NCBI GenBank assembly: GCA_002749535.1
Contig: MZZL01000032.1
Coordinates: forward strand, 74,489 to 138,488
DNA from: Apophysomyces variabilis
Taxonomy: Eukaryota; Mucoromycota; Mucoromycetes; Mucorales; Mucoraceae
Length of the DNA: 64,000 nucleotides
Direction: 5' to 3'
Below the pieces are notes generated by a model. The model did not search any database. It was not told where the DNA came from and was given only the letters and a program-made list of their open reading frames with translations. The position numbers and the translations under genes were made by a program. The first letter of the stretch is position 1; each line of letters begins with the position of its first letter. Below are positions 21,941 to 37,982 of the stretch, one piece after another.

Positions 21941-24512
21941 ATGTTTTGTCCTTTGGCGATTATCCAACAGCAAGCCTATTCCGTATCTGTGCTTTCAGCA
22001 GGACTTTTTCTATGCATGCGGAAAATGATTTTGGGAAGAAACATCACCTCAAGGCAAATACTACAGCAACCAGAATTTCTCACAGACTTGCACATTGTCT
22101 ACAAGGAATATGAGAGATTAAAGACAGGCCAAGACGATAAACCGTTAGTTGACATATCCGGTGATATAATTCACTGTTTCGCGTCTACATGTGCTCACAT
22201 GGCTGGCGTGGCTTCCAATCATGTAGTCGAAAATTATAGTCAACGTATGGAGAAGTATATCAAATACTGTCTCCAAATTGAGCTGGCAAGTAGAACACCT
22301 GTCAATGTTTTTAGGTTAACGCACTTTGTGCAAACTCAGGAAAAGCTCAAGATAGATACCACAACGGAAGATATAAAGAAACTGGCCAAGTTGGCCTATG
22401 ACATCGGGGCAAAAGTACAACCGCATTATCCGTACTCAGTTGTGCCAAGGGACGAATTCAAGACCGTATTGATTACGGTCTTGCAGAATGTCAATATTTG
22501 TCCTGAAAATGTTCCTGTCACATCAACCGAGCTGGCGGCTAAACCTCATGTCTATATGCGGCCTCTGCACGAAATCCTCGAGCACCTCGAGTCTTTAGGT
22601 GATAAACCAGTCCGCAAACCGATGCCGATCCCTTCTCGAGGGTGGTTATTTCGCAAATTTTCAGAAAAATTAGAGAGTTTCAAGAATCTTTCAAGACGAA
22701 AGAAAAATCATTCTTGGTAGGGAGGAGCCGAATAGCTATTTGTAGTCTAGCTAAAGATTTACCTAAGGTAACAAAACAAAAAGGAGGGAATTCATCATGT
22801 CAAAAATGGGATATAGCTTGAAAAAGCAAACGACAACGGTGTCACATGTATAATTCTTTGCGCTAAGCAAACATCTCTTATGCGCCAAACTTATTCGAGA
22901 AAGAGATACGATCAGTGTTCAAAGACGATATTTCTTCAGCAGACTATGTTTATATACAGAAACTTTTGGCAAAAACTGCTAGAAAATCGGTCAGAGGGGT
23001 TTTTATGCCAAAAATCCAAGGTTCCAGCGAACGTCTATTTACAATCATGCCACGAACGCTAACTACCTGGCGATATATCCAAATAGATCACCAAACATTA
23101 GCATCATTGGTTGGAGTTAGCCAAAAAGCAAAGAAAGACGAAATGTTTTGGGAAGCGCTTGATTTCACAAAGACAAAAGAAATACGATCATTGGATGAAA
23201 TGAAGAACTCAAACCAGAAAATGTATCGTTCACTCGCAACAGACGGTTACGCAGCGGCGTTTACGTTCTCCAGGAGAAGGCAGCACTTGATTGAAGATAA
23301 GAAGTTGGCAAAAACTAAGGACTTTCAGGGGGATGTGCATCGCTTTGACTTGATAGGCGTAGATCCTGGGATAACGGATGCGTACGTCGCCAGCAATGGT
23401 CATGAAAAATATAGCCATGAGATCATTATCATCATCCAAGAAAGAATTTTACCACCTCGCCCATTACAACGCAAGCAAAGCAATCATGGACCGTATATAA
23501 ACGAAAAGCCTAAGATCCAGCAAATCGAAAAAGATATGCCTAGCGCAAAGACGGTCAGTACATCTCAGTTCGATCGTTATGCTCGCTTTTTATTGTTGCA
23601 CATGTCGACATTACACCAATACTACGACAGGAGGTATGCAAGCCTCCGTTTTTGGCGATAAGCTTAAAATCGTCATTCTATGTGCATCATTAACTTTGCG
23701 TACCGTTCATTGAAGACGTATTGGTCGCCTACAGGCTAGTGACGAGTTTGCGGAACGTTTAATATCCGGTAGCAGCAAATATCCTACAAAAAACACCAGA
23801 AATCAGAGAAGACATCGTAAGCAAAAGAAGAAACGCGGGAAACGACAAAACAAGACCAAGGCAGGAACTGTTAAGCGAACGGAAATTTCGGATACTGAAC
23901 CGAGGTAAGAGTTAAAATGTGAAAATAGATGCTTTGTCGCTGACATGGACAAGTCGTCGTCGTTTGGACTCTTCCCTGGAAAATAGAAGTAGAACCAGTT
24001 GTCGAAGGCTGCCGAATACATTTGCGAGATAAAAGTCAACAGATAATTTTAAAGATTGACTATGATAGTGAAAATAAATGGTCAAAGGCTACGCCGCATC
24101 CGTCGAAAAGCAAGCCACTGTTTGCTTTTGGAAGTGCCATGATCAATAGCACCTTGAAAGGCACACGAGCAGGAAATTCCAACATTAGAAGAAAGATTAA
24201 AGAGATGAAGCCAAAGGACGATGCAAGGTCGTAAACGTTGACAAGATCAAAACGTCCAAAATTTGTTTTGGCTGTGGAGCAGAGAAACTGCGTAGCGTAA
24301 AAGGATCGCTGAGTCAGTCGTTGCATGCCGTCGAGCACTGCGAACAATGCAAAACGGGTTGAAATCGCGATTGTAATGCCAGCAGAGATATTAGACGTAT
24401 TGCAGAGCATATGGCTCTCAATAATAATAACCGACCTTCACCTTTTCAAAGGAAAAACCAAGTGCCGGGGACAAGCCCCAAGCAACACATGCAAGTGACT
24501 CAGTTTGCATAG
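21941..24512 (+). pseudogene. Broken Fanzor (eukaryotic TnpB-like RNA-guided nuclease)
   Basis: Three open segments in different frames form one decayed gene. Segment 1 (21941-22720) is a helical N-terminal region (HVVENYSQRM block). Segment 2 (about 22866-23661) has the TDGYAAAF strand and the RuvC-I motif GVDPGITD (Asp codon at 23362). Segment 3 (about 23990-24512) has FAFGSAMI, a zinc-finger Cys pair at 24264/24273 and a second pair at 24339/24348, then NRDCNASRDI with the RuvC-III Asp at 24369. Damage includes frameshifts between the segments, a further one-base shift near 24230, and a TGA at 24360 where the family has Trp. The position where Fanzors usually have a catalytic Glu before the zinc finger (D-E-x-x-T-S) reads Lys (AAG, 24243). 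The order of motifs and the Cys-x2-Cys pairs identify the family. The copy cannot make an active protein. Confidence 0.8.
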
Positions 24513-25014
24513 GTGAGTGAAATCCACATGACTTTGCCAGTGTTACTAAGCGATTATGATCTATCCGATGCATTGGAACGAGTCGAAGAGACTTGTTAAT
24601 ACTGATAGATTGATTATAGATGAGTAGCACTCTACATCAAAATATGATTAATCGGTGCATAGAAGATAATACAACATCAGATGGTATTTGATGCAATAGA
24701 TAAAGTAGAATGCTAAAATATATGTATGTATGTTACTTGGCTCTGTAGAGCTCTTTGTAAAATGAGGTGCTCCCGTGCAATAGACACTTGAATGGCGGTA
24801 TTCTCTATACCTCCCACTCGTGCGACAAAAGAGGTGAAGATTCCACACCGAATCGCTCGCAACGATATTGCTTATGAAAATCACGTATATTTTTTCTTCT
24901 TGAGAATGCGAGATAAAAAAAAAATCAAGATGCGGCCTTGTTTCTTTATAAGTAGCTAACCATGTTGGAAACATTGTACGTCGCCTTTCGCTTGACAACA
25001 TAGAAAAAATGTTC
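24513..25014. other. Region between Fanzor remnant and cullin 3' end
   Basis: About 500 AT-rich bases. In functional Fanzor loci the guide RNA is encoded around the 3' end of the gene, so a decayed guide could lie here, but no structure was recognised. The right part is the cullin 3' flank. Confidence 0.4.
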
Positions 25015-28198
<3,184 letters not shown>

Positions 28199-28712
28199 AT
28201 CGATGCTCTTTTGACGTAACTCAAGTTCCTTTCCTCAAGATATATGGACAATTGGTATACAAATACTGATGACCGGAAACGAATGAAGCAATCTCTTATA
28301 AAGCGCAATCTGTTAAGTTTGCTAATTTCCTGTCTGCTGCGGAAGATGAGTGCTGAAGAAACGATAGGAGAAGAGTACTCAGTAAAATGACGTAAATTCA
28401 GGTATTGCACAGCGGGGTTTTGAATGTTCATCAATACATACGCGCATGCAAGCACAAAGCAAACATATTCTTTTTTTTTATGCCATTATAGATATCGATG
28501 GCGGTGGTTATGAGAAATCCATGTTTTTGTTCAGTTTTATTTTTTTTAGACGTATCAGGCCATAGTATTGCATTCTGGTTTGTCAACGTAAAGGTTAATT
28601 TGTATAAGTGTTGTGGCACTCTTTGTGCCACATCTGCTGCGGGAACAAGCATATCCATAAAAAGGGAAAAGGGTAGAGGGATATATAACAGCCAAATAAA
28701 CGTAAAAAATTA
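28199..28712. other. Intergenic between two minus-strand genes
   Basis: About 510 bases holding the cullin promoter region and the myosin V 3' flank. No gene is supported. Confidence 0.5.
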
Positions 28713-31700
28713 TCAGTTTACTATCACCTTCTCCTGTTGTAACTGAAACAAGGTTGTCAGTCGTCGGAGACGTTTTAAGTTTAGCTATGTCAGATACATT
28801 AGCAATTGGATAAAGTCAATTTTTACGATCTTACCCAAGCAGGCAAATAGTTTTGAATCTTAGTATCCCTTAACACTGGTATTTCCAGTTCATTGATAGT
28901 TGTTTCAAGAGGCACTGGGGCTAACCGCAAGTTATTGTTAGTGTTGTCACTGTTTGCCACACGCGCTGCGACTGCTTTGAAAAACTCGGGAGGAATCGCA
29001 GACTATAAACGTTGATTCAGCACCGTAACATTGTCAGCTACCGAATGAATTTACCTCATAAGCGGCCACATGGTATTGGGACACTAGCTTTTGAATCTGT
29101 ACTGGGGTCAGCACGTAGCAGGCATCAAACATATTTTCAACGTCCTCCACGGTTTCCTAGAAACCTCGTTGCATTAGCTTCATGGCTTCTTGTATATCTA
29201 TACGATTTTACCTTTCGCAGCTGCAACAGTTTAGCCGACTGCATCAAGTGTTGTAGTGGGAATATTCCCTCTGGGATATCGTGATCTTTGTACCATTCCT
29301 CAATTCTAGTGACATTGTATTGAACTTGTACACCTATAATCTTTCTGTCAACAAAAATACTGGAACTTCCTTAATGCTGAACCTACCTCGTTTCCAAGAA
29401 CAGAAATTCCTTCTTGATAACAAGTTGTTAAAGGCTTCCACGCTCAGGAACTCCAACAGTTCAGTGAATATATGGTCAGACACAGAGGTTTCCACATAAT
29501 AGCCAGTAGTGGCACGCCGGAGCTTGTTCAAGAAATCAAACAGGTCATCCATAGTAGGCTGACGAGAGGCGTAGCCAGACATAAGTTTGGAGAAACGCCC
29601 AGGTTCGACCTTAAATCCTTGCAGGGACTGATCTTCAATCACAGCATGGACTGCTATGGCTTCAAGTCGCTTCTTAAGTTCCTTCATCCACACGTGGAAG
29701 ATATTGTCTTCCAAACACTGCAATTCGTATTTAATGGTGCCCACAGACTTTTCAAAATTCTGCCATCCCACTGGGCGGTGTCCAGCCAATGTATTTTCTT
29801 TCATCTCGGTCCTTAGTTCCTCTTCTATCACGCAAACTAGTGAGAGCAGCTCGTGAACATTGCTCAGCCAGAAAGCGCAAGGTACAATTGTCTCTTCACG
29901 GGTAAAAGCCTTTCAAACAGGGTTTGAGCGTGTCATAACTACAAACAAAAATTGTGTCTTACCGAGCACTCCTTATGAACAGTATCCATTACGCTGAACA
30001 ACATGCGTTCTGATTCTTGAACATAACCCAGTTGCCACATCGCTTTGATGCATAAACTGATCATATGGGAGGGAAAGAAGACCTCCTTCCTCGAGGGTGG
30101 ATTTTCCTCATTTAATAAGGGTATATTAAGCCCTCTGATAAGTCCTTCCAAAATTTCCTCTTGCAAGCCGTCTTCGTCACGGAGAAGTTTATCAATCTAA
30201 TAGCCCAGTAAGTAAATTTAAAAAGAAGTTGTTGGCTTCATTGATTCGTACTTCTTCCTCCGCGTTTTCGGTAAGCTTAGCACTGATCATCGTGCTATAT
30301 TGATCAATGGAAATAGGTCGTACATTCTTCAAGAGCGTCTCAGTTTTACGGACATTATCAATTGAAGATTTAACACGGTTGCTTGTCACGTCGGAAGAGC
30401 TGTTTCGACGTTGTCTTCGGTTAATAGCCGCACCTGTTGGCGATTTACTTCGCATGGCTGATTCCGAAGCTTTCAATTCTGTAATTTCCAAAGGTTTAAC
30501 GGGCGATGGAGACGGAGATGCGCTGCGGAGAGCAACTGGTGAAAGGCCTCTAACTTGCGAGACTGATCTTTGTCGTCGCGGAGCATTAAGTGCTTGTGAA
30601 AGCTGTGCCTTGAGTGCCGAAACTTGGCTTTTGAGTTCGGCCAACTCAGACTTATCTGGTGCTTCACTGGTTTGCGCTTTGAGTTCCTCGATAGTCTTAT
30701 GCAGTTCCTTGTTATTTTTGCTCTCCGCCTTCAACTGTTCCGAAAGTTCAGTAATATGGTTGTCTTTTTCCTTAAGTTTGGCTAAAGATTCTTGGTAATC
30801 CTTGCGTAGAGCGTCTCTCTCGGCCAAAATTGCATCCCATTCTGACTTCGGAACAGTGGGCACTTGCAACTGTACTTCTAGTTCCATCGCCTTTTGTTCC
30901 GCCTTCTTGTGCTTCTCCATCCAAGTTTGACTTCGCTGTTCCGATTGTGCTGCTTTTTCGGTTAATGCAGTATTTTCCTCTCGCAAACTCGTAACCATTT
31001 GAGTCAACTCGACGACCTTGCTTTCTAGTTTGTATGAAACCTCTTTCAAATGGTTTATTGAGGCAGCTTCTGCCTTGAGCGCCATCAACGCCTTTCGAGC
31101 AATGCGACGTCGAACACATGACTGCATATAGATCACAAGCGTACGTTGTGTATGGTAGTGCTTGCGGGCAATCCTAAGACATAGGTCAACTTCAGTAATT
31201 ATTGTGTCCTTTATCTCACCATCCTCGAGACATTCTCTGTATCTGCACAGCAGCATACGTTTCTCTTTCTTGTTGGAGCCTATGCTGTGCAGCTCGAGCA
31301 CGAATAGCTAAATCCGCATCAACACAAGCGTTTCACGGTAGATAGAAGGGAAGAAAACGGTACCTGTTTGCAATTGAAGGATGAACTGGCGTTTCGCGAG
31401 GTAAACTTTTCGTGCCGAAAACCTACGCCACTGTGTTTGAATGGTAAGCGCTGCTTTTTCCCTACGCATCTGCTGAAGATTGGAGTACGCAATCTTGCGT
31501 CGAGCGACGCATTGTAAACGAATTGCGATTTCTCGCATACGTAGATAACGTGTATGGCAAATGAATCGTCGGACATTCTTCTGTACAAGAGTTGCACAAG
31601 CATTGAACTTATCCAAGCGTAACTTTTCCAAATAGGCCAGCTAAAACAGGGAAAGCGTCATTCATAGCCTATCCCATAGCACTCCTAATAAGAAACCAAC

Positions 31701-34462
31701 CTGACCCGAGCGGAAGAAGATTTTGGTCAAGCCGACTTGATACTTGCTCTCATCTTTTATCGATTTGTCCAAGATGATCGAGCAGAGATTACGCACCTCC
31801 TCCTCGGAGGACACCTGCCAGTAGGATGAAGGAACAAGAGCGTAGTAACGCTCTACAAATTCAGCAAACGTCCAACGAGAAGGATAGCCAGCGCAACTAA
31901 TACGAATAGTTTCCAGAACACCACATGCACGAAGCTGAGATAATACCATATTTGCTTCAAACGCCCAGGCAACCTTTGCTTCGTTGGGCTTAATACATCG
32001 AATATAGTGCACGTTCGTGTTTCCGATAGTATCCATGAGGTTCACTAACGAGAGCTACGAAGCAAAATATAAGCAATCGCGTAAAGAAGGCCAATCACTC
32101 ACCTTGAAAATGGAGCCAAGCGTTGGCTTTCTTGCAATCATGCTCATACGTTTGCTGTTCTCAGGCTATACATATTCTTTAGAACGCCATCGTTTACCTT
32201 TTGCATTCATACCATGGGCGCCGGCGTATTAGAGGCTGCTTTTTCCAGCACTTCTTTCAGGAAATCAAAGTTCGCTCCTTGAAGCAACGACAGATGTTCA
32301 TCAGGGACCGTATCTTTGTTTTTGTCCAAAAAGTTTTCAGCTTCATACTGAACATCATGCGCATAGTGAGCGATGGTGAAGGCATTGTTCGAAAATCGCG
32401 GTTTCTTGAAATACTTCTTAAAGTTGGGGTTATCAAAGTTGGTATATAGTTTTTGGCAGAATCCTTGATCTGTACCAGCAGGAAGGCGGGATTCCTGCAA
32501 TATCATGAATAAACTTCTAATGGTTTATGGCAACGAGTAACTTACCTCATCTAGAAGTGATAAGACACCCAGCTTGCCTTCAATAAGCTCAATGCATTTT
32601 TGATTGTCGCTAAACTCAATAAATGTCCAGTTGATCTGTTCTCGCACGTATTCCTCTTGTTCAAGCTTGAAAACGTGTTGATTAAACTATTGGACGTAAA
32701 ATGAAAGGTAAGCAATGTTTTTCATGGTTGACCAAGCTACTTGCCTGCTGTTGTAGCTTTTCGTTCGCATAATTGATACAAAATTGCTCAAATGAGTTCT
32801 TCTTGAAATGCTCAAAGCCGTAAATATCAAGTACACCGATAAAAGTTGCAATTTTGTCGTTATCGGGACAGGATAAGCTGTCGTTGACCACTCCTACCAG
32901 CCATTCAAACAGATTGGCATAGATATATTTAGCCACCGAATCCTTCACAACGTATGCTTGAGTCGGGTTTAGGTTCGTCACGATTTTTTCCGAGCGCGTA
33001 ACGATTTGTTTGCGTACAATCCATTTACGGAAGTCTGCAGGTTCTATTCCTAGGAGTCTGGTGGCAGTTAAAAGCGCAGGATCGGATTCAGAGAGGACAG
33101 CATCTGTGCGACCGGTAATCTCAATATTTCCGATATGAAGCAATGCAGCGAGTAAGCGAAAGATCTTCCACTGTAGCTGAACAGGCAAACCGACTGTGGA
33201 AAGCGCCTTTTGGGTGATTTCGAACTCAGCGGCATCATCTACTCCTCGAACAGTACCAGTACCACTCTGGTTGAGATAGTGGAAAGTACTGTAGTCACCT
33301 AATTCATACTCTTTTCGCTCTGAGGTGGGTGCACCTGCACATAACTGGTAGAAGATGTGATAGTTTCTTTCAGTTGCTGGTTGGAAGATCAATCGTGATC
33401 GCTCAAGCAAGTAGGTTTTGATTTTTGCGCCAATGATATTAGCCCCGTCGTCAAACTGTATTTCGATATATTTGCCGAATCGGGAACTGTTATCATTTCT
33501 AGTCGTTTTTGCATTACCAAAGGCTTCCATAATAGGGTTTGTCGCTAAAGGTTGCCCGCATATCAGTTATGCTACCCTTGGTTTCTTTTCTTCTAATGTC
33601 ATATATAAAGAACTTACCCAAAATTTGTTCTTCGACCTCAGTCATGCCACCATCTTCCTTTCTTTTTTTCCCAACTGCTTCTTGGTCATCGGCTGTAGCA
33701 AAGTATCTCATGATGTACTTCGCGCTTACAGTTTTACCAGCACCACTTTTAACGCAACCATGTCAGTTTATGATGTCGTGCTAGTACGAAAAGCGCCCTT
33801 CTCTTTCTGACTGTCTCTCTTACCTCTCTCCGGACACCACAATCGTCTGGTTTCTTTGTTCCCGAATCATGCACCTGTATGCATCCTCAGCAATAGCAAA
33901 CAAATGAGGCTCCAGTTCGCCACGTCGCCGACCTGAGTATTGCTGGACCACATCGGGATCATACAGAGCGACCCGATCAAAAGGGTTAACTGCGATCAAC
34001 ACAATACCTGAATACGTGTAGATCAAACGCTGCATATAGCGAGTGCGGATGGTATTAAGCACTGGAACGGTCTGGAGGTCAAAATCACAGGAACCGGAAC
34101 CCGTTGTTTACCTGCAGGTTCGTTTAGATAACTCAAGTTGGTCAGGTCATCTGTTTGCTCCATGTTAGGAGGGTTCCTCAGAGGAGGTAGAGTAGATCCT
34201 CCATTCTTTTCGATATCCGCGAGCGAGCTTTCAAAAACGTATTCCTATAGGCTAATCTTAGGATACCGAGGAAAGAAGTGTCTGTAAGAAGGGATCACCT
34301 CACCTTTTCGTCTACGTCACCTTGGAAAACCAAACGTGCTTTATTATCTGTGATAGTACGTGATATACAAGTTGCTGAAATCCAGGCTTCTTCATCATCG
34401 GCGAACCATGCTTTAGTGCCTTTCGTGTAGACCTCAATGGTCTGAGAAGCAGACGGGGTCAT
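28713..34462 (-). CDS. Class V myosin heavy chain
   Basis: Starts at 34462 ([20 protein letters not shown], the typical SH3-like entry) and ends at 28713 after many short introns. The motor holds the P-loop GESGAGKT, split by an intron after GE near 33820-33740, switch [11 protein letters not shown] (about 33497-33468) and switch [10 protein letters not shown] (about 32835). The actin-binding and converter region is at 32500-31660. IQ motifs follow (31630-31090, with repeated IQ.. and RR.. patterns), then a coiled coil (about 31060-30600) with heptads of Leu/Glu/Lys. A Ser/Arg-rich linker follows (30590-30390), then a globular tail with the DIL domain (about 30170-28713). Class V myosins carry secretory vesicles, organelles and mRNA along actin toward the hyphal tip. 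All ATPase motifs are intact. The gene is divergent from the cyclin gene, with about 1.2 kb between the two starts. Confidence 0.95.
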
Positions 34463-35675
34463 TGCTAATAGCTGTAAAACTTTTTGGTATTCTATATCTC
34501 TTCGGAACCGTCAGACCGTTCTTTGATTTGTTCGACGCAAGAGAGAAATAAGAATCGGACCGTTCCCCCTGAGGTTACGTTTCAAAGAGGCGAAAGTTTT
34601 TCAGTGTTGCCGGAATCACAGGACTTTTTTAGCCTCAATTTGAAAGGGCGACAATCCTTTTTCGGATATGGACTGAAGTCGGAGAATGACCCCAGCCCTG
34701 ATTTGGGCGAGTCAACTTTTCGAAAGCGAACAACTTGTTGGAGAAATGAAACAACGGAGATTATCTATATGTAGATCTCAGACAAGTTTCTCCATAGTTT
34801 TTACTAGTAAGAAATCAAGTGAATTAATTGTAGTTTCTGCGGCAAAGTAAAAACTCATATGGCTAGGATATCCCTGTGCTACCTCCAAAACGATCATCAA
34901 ACTGGTTCATTGGTCTTAGGAAACCAGTCCAAAGAGCTTTGCTGACTAGTCAAGGCTGATGCGGATCGTTTCCACGAGCCAATATGTTCTGTTTCTGAAG
35001 ACAAGCCCTGCAAAGCCCCCACAGCAGGCTGTCACGGTGAACAGGTCGAAGAAGGATTACCTACAAATTCGAACTTGGTAAACTGCTTGCTGCGCGAAAT
35101 ATCACTAACAACTTTAGAGGATCTTTTCGCAAAGAGTCCTTATACTTTCCGCTTGGTTTGAGAAATATTTAACGATCTTATCTACTCGGCTAGAAACGCT
35201 ACTGTTTTCCTGATCCACAAAAAGATTCAGCGGCCATATGGTTGCTATGGAAGCATCTTTAGGACAAAATAATGAAGATGCTGTGCACACTATAAACCAG
35301 CATATTAAAGCAGGGTCTGAAGTACAACTTATTGTCAACGTGTAGAAGGATGGCAAAAGAGATACGTCGCTTGCTCATTTACAGACCCCAAGCCGAGTTA
35401 AACCGTACTATAGGTCTGGAAAAGGGATAAACAGTGTTAAAAACCATACATTTTTATGCCAAACTGTTCTTGTAATGAATAGAAAGACTTTTCTACTTAC
35501 TTTAGGAATTCATCCTCAGCCGACACTTACTTAGCGTAAAATGGTATGGCTAAGCTCGATTTGATTGGATCATTTTCTATCGGTTTTTAAATCGTACCAA
35601 AATCCACGTCAAAACTAAATATTGCGCTCTGAGAGGAATCCGCAAAAACCACTTGGCAGTAATGTTCGATCAGGT
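34463..35675. other. Divergent intergenic region, myosin V / cyclin
   Basis: About 1.2 kb between oppositely oriented start codons, so it probably holds both promoters. Short ORFs inside (for example 34484-34774) are featureless. The cyclin could have an additional 5' exon here. Confidence 0.5.
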
Positions 35676-36993
35676 ATGAGACAGACACATTCAGAAGATC
35701 TTCAGGAAGAAAGGAGTTTGCGGTTTTTCAATCAAAGGCTCATTTTAAATGTACGCACCTGTACTCCTATGTGTATATGTAGTGGTGTTTTACTAAGGAT
35801 GAACTTCACGACACGCCAAGCATTGCGGATGGTATAACTTATGAGCAGGAGCAAATGGATCGAACAAAAGGCTGTCATTACTTGCTTGCTGTGGGGACAA
35901 GGCTTACGCTGTATTGTTTTTTTTTCTGTTTGTCAAACCGAGCGTTTATGAGTTAACCCGTTATCTTGTGTGCGTGTGTGTAGTCCGCAACTCGTTTTAG
36001 TAACGGCAAGCACGCTTTTTCATCGCTTTTTTATGCGACAATCGATGCGGCGTTTTCATGTTTATGTAAGTGGAAGGTAAACTGGAGGCGGGGGGGCGTT
36101 TTTGGTAGGTTTCTTTATTCTTACTGGTCATATTTCATCAGGACATTGCAGCCACGAGTTTGTATGTTGCTAGTAAAGTAGAAGAAACGCCACGAAGATT
36201 CAAAGATTTTGTGAATGCCTGCGCACAGAAAGCACAAAAGAATGATTCACTCAAATTGGAAGAGGGTTCCAAGGTAAGGAATTTGGAGAGGGAGAAAAGA
36301 GACCCCAAAAAAAGTGAAGAGAAGAGGTTGGCGGGAGGAGTATAAGCAATAAAACAAGACGAAATAACATGATTCACGTGGATGGACTTGATTGTCACAA
36401 AAAAAAGGACTTTATGAAATGGAAAGACACCATGTTGCATTATGAAGTCATTCTACTGGAAACGCTGTGCTTTGACCTCGCTGTCGAACATCCACACACC
36501 TATCTGCTTGAATTGCAATCAAATTTTAATGGTGAGATTTATCAGTCTAATCAAACTGACCTGGATTAGTATCAATAACCTTAGTGCGAAAAGCATGGAT
36601 GCTACTCTTCCAAAGGTAAAGTGGTCCCCGAATGAGTAAAATACTTTATCCTCACATATCACACTGTAGCCTTGGAGCGCCTCTATGCGTCCTGTACCAT
36701 CCAAAGCTCATTGCAACAGCGGCATTGTTACTGGCAGAGAACCTGGCATCGGATAATTTGCCCGAGAATTGGTGGGAGGAAGTCGACGTCGATATCGGCC
36801 AGGCCCATGGTACGTTCCTACGTCTTGTTGCGCGAAGTTTAACCTCCTCTGAGCATTCTATTGTTATTCATTAGAATTAGCCGCTGACATGCTGGAGTAT
36901 TATACTGACCATTACATCAAGAAGGCATCATCTCATTCACCACACAGACCACAATTGCATCAGACCTCATCCAACGGAGATCTCTCTATATAA
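35676..36993 (+). CDS. Cyclin K/T-type cyclin (transcriptional CDK partner)
   Basis: Eight exons (35676-35750, 35783-35910, 35984-36065, 36142-36273, 36408-36531, 36570-36615, 36670-36809, 36875-36993) join in phase to give 281 residues. The first cyclin box shows WCFTKDELHDTPSIADG, RTKGCHYLLAVG, FHRFFMRQSM and ASKVEETPRRFKD. The second box includes LLETLCFDLAVEHPHTYLL and KLIATAALLLAENL. These match the transcriptional cyclins (cyclin K, cyclin T, Pch1, Ctk2), which activate CDK9/CDK12-type kinases on the Pol II C-terminal domain. Which of the two fungal kinases it serves cannot be told. The N-terminus before the cyclin box is short and its start is uncertain: the same frame stays open upstream to about 35622 without an ATG. 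Confidence 0.88.
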
Positions 36994-37312
36994 CCACTAA
37001 TACACATTCCAAACTAATGTATAAAGTTAAAGAAAAAGAAAAAAAAATAGACAATAAAACTCATTTATTAACGAGCGCTTATTGATTTTGCTATGTCAAA
37101 GTGAGCCAAAAATAAAACGCGTTTTGTATACAGTGTATCATCTACATGATGCTGCTTTTTGTTTTTGTTGCTTCAGAATGACAGTGCAACCATCAGTCCT
37201 AGTTGCAATGATTTATATTCATGGTTGGTTTCTCGATGTTGGGGCAAACGGGAAGATCTAGTTGCAAATGTACGTCGGCTAACGGGATAATGTTCTGAAG
37301 GATATCAGATGC

Positions 37313-37338
37313 TGAGAGAGAGAGAGAGAGAGAGAGAT
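37313..37338. repeat. (GA)n microsatellite
   Basis: A pure GA dinucleotide run of about 13 units in the cyclin 3' flank. Confidence 0.9.
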
Positions 37339-37860
37339 AGAGGAATATGACCTATAAAAAGAACCATTGCACTGAGAAGCCAAAATGACATCGTTGACAA
37401 GCAGTAACTCGATGTACTATTTCCTTTTTTTTCCTTTCCCCCTTTGTTCGTTCTGATAGGATCGATGCAAATGTATGGATTTCATTTAACGGTTATGTTT
37501 TTTATTACCCAACTCGTATCTTTTTGTGTGGTGTCATGGTAAGAGAAGTTCTTCCGGTCTGTTGCACCAGTGATACAAAGCACGGGTGCTGCAGAAAAAA
37601 AAAAGACTTGCTGTAAAGCGGTGTATAGCGGTGTATGTCAAATGATTTGCAGGTGTAACATTGTGCAGTGTCACGGTTCGCGCTACACAATCAAAAATGG
37701 GTTTGGAGGCACCATGCCTCTAAAAGAAAGAAATGCAACGTCGCAGTTTCTGTCCTTCCGTTCTCCGATAGACGGTAAGGGTTTTCTGGGTTCGGGTGTT
37801 AACGTTGTACAAATGACAGCGAAGACAGGAAATCACTCACAAAGTGGCCTGATAAGCGAG

Positions 37861-37896
37861 CCAATAAGCTTTGGGCAACGGTAGTCTATTTAAATA
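37861..37896 (+). promoter_or_regulatory. CCAAT plus TATA-like pair
   Basis: CCAAT at 37861-37865 is followed by TATTTAAATA at 37887-37896, about 90 bases before the start codon at 37983. Spacing and order suit a eukaryotic core promoter. The call rests on motif and position only. Confidence 0.4.
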
Positions 37897-37982
37897 CGTT
37901 GGCTGTCCAAATAATTTTGCAACACGGACATTAACCAAATACCTTTTTCTTTAACTTCTCCCCCATCTCTGTTCCTTACATT

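Larger units (their letters stand above)
36994..37982. other. Intergenic with GA microsatellite
   Basis: About 990 bases between two plus-strand genes. A (GA)n run is at 37313-37338. A plus ORF at 37570-37884 has no recognisable features and is not called. Confidence 0.5.

Noticed and set aside
30307..30798. A 163-codon plus-strand ORF inside the myosin V coiled-coil region
   Set aside because: It is the antisense shadow of the Glu/Lys/Leu-rich heptads of the real minus-strand gene.
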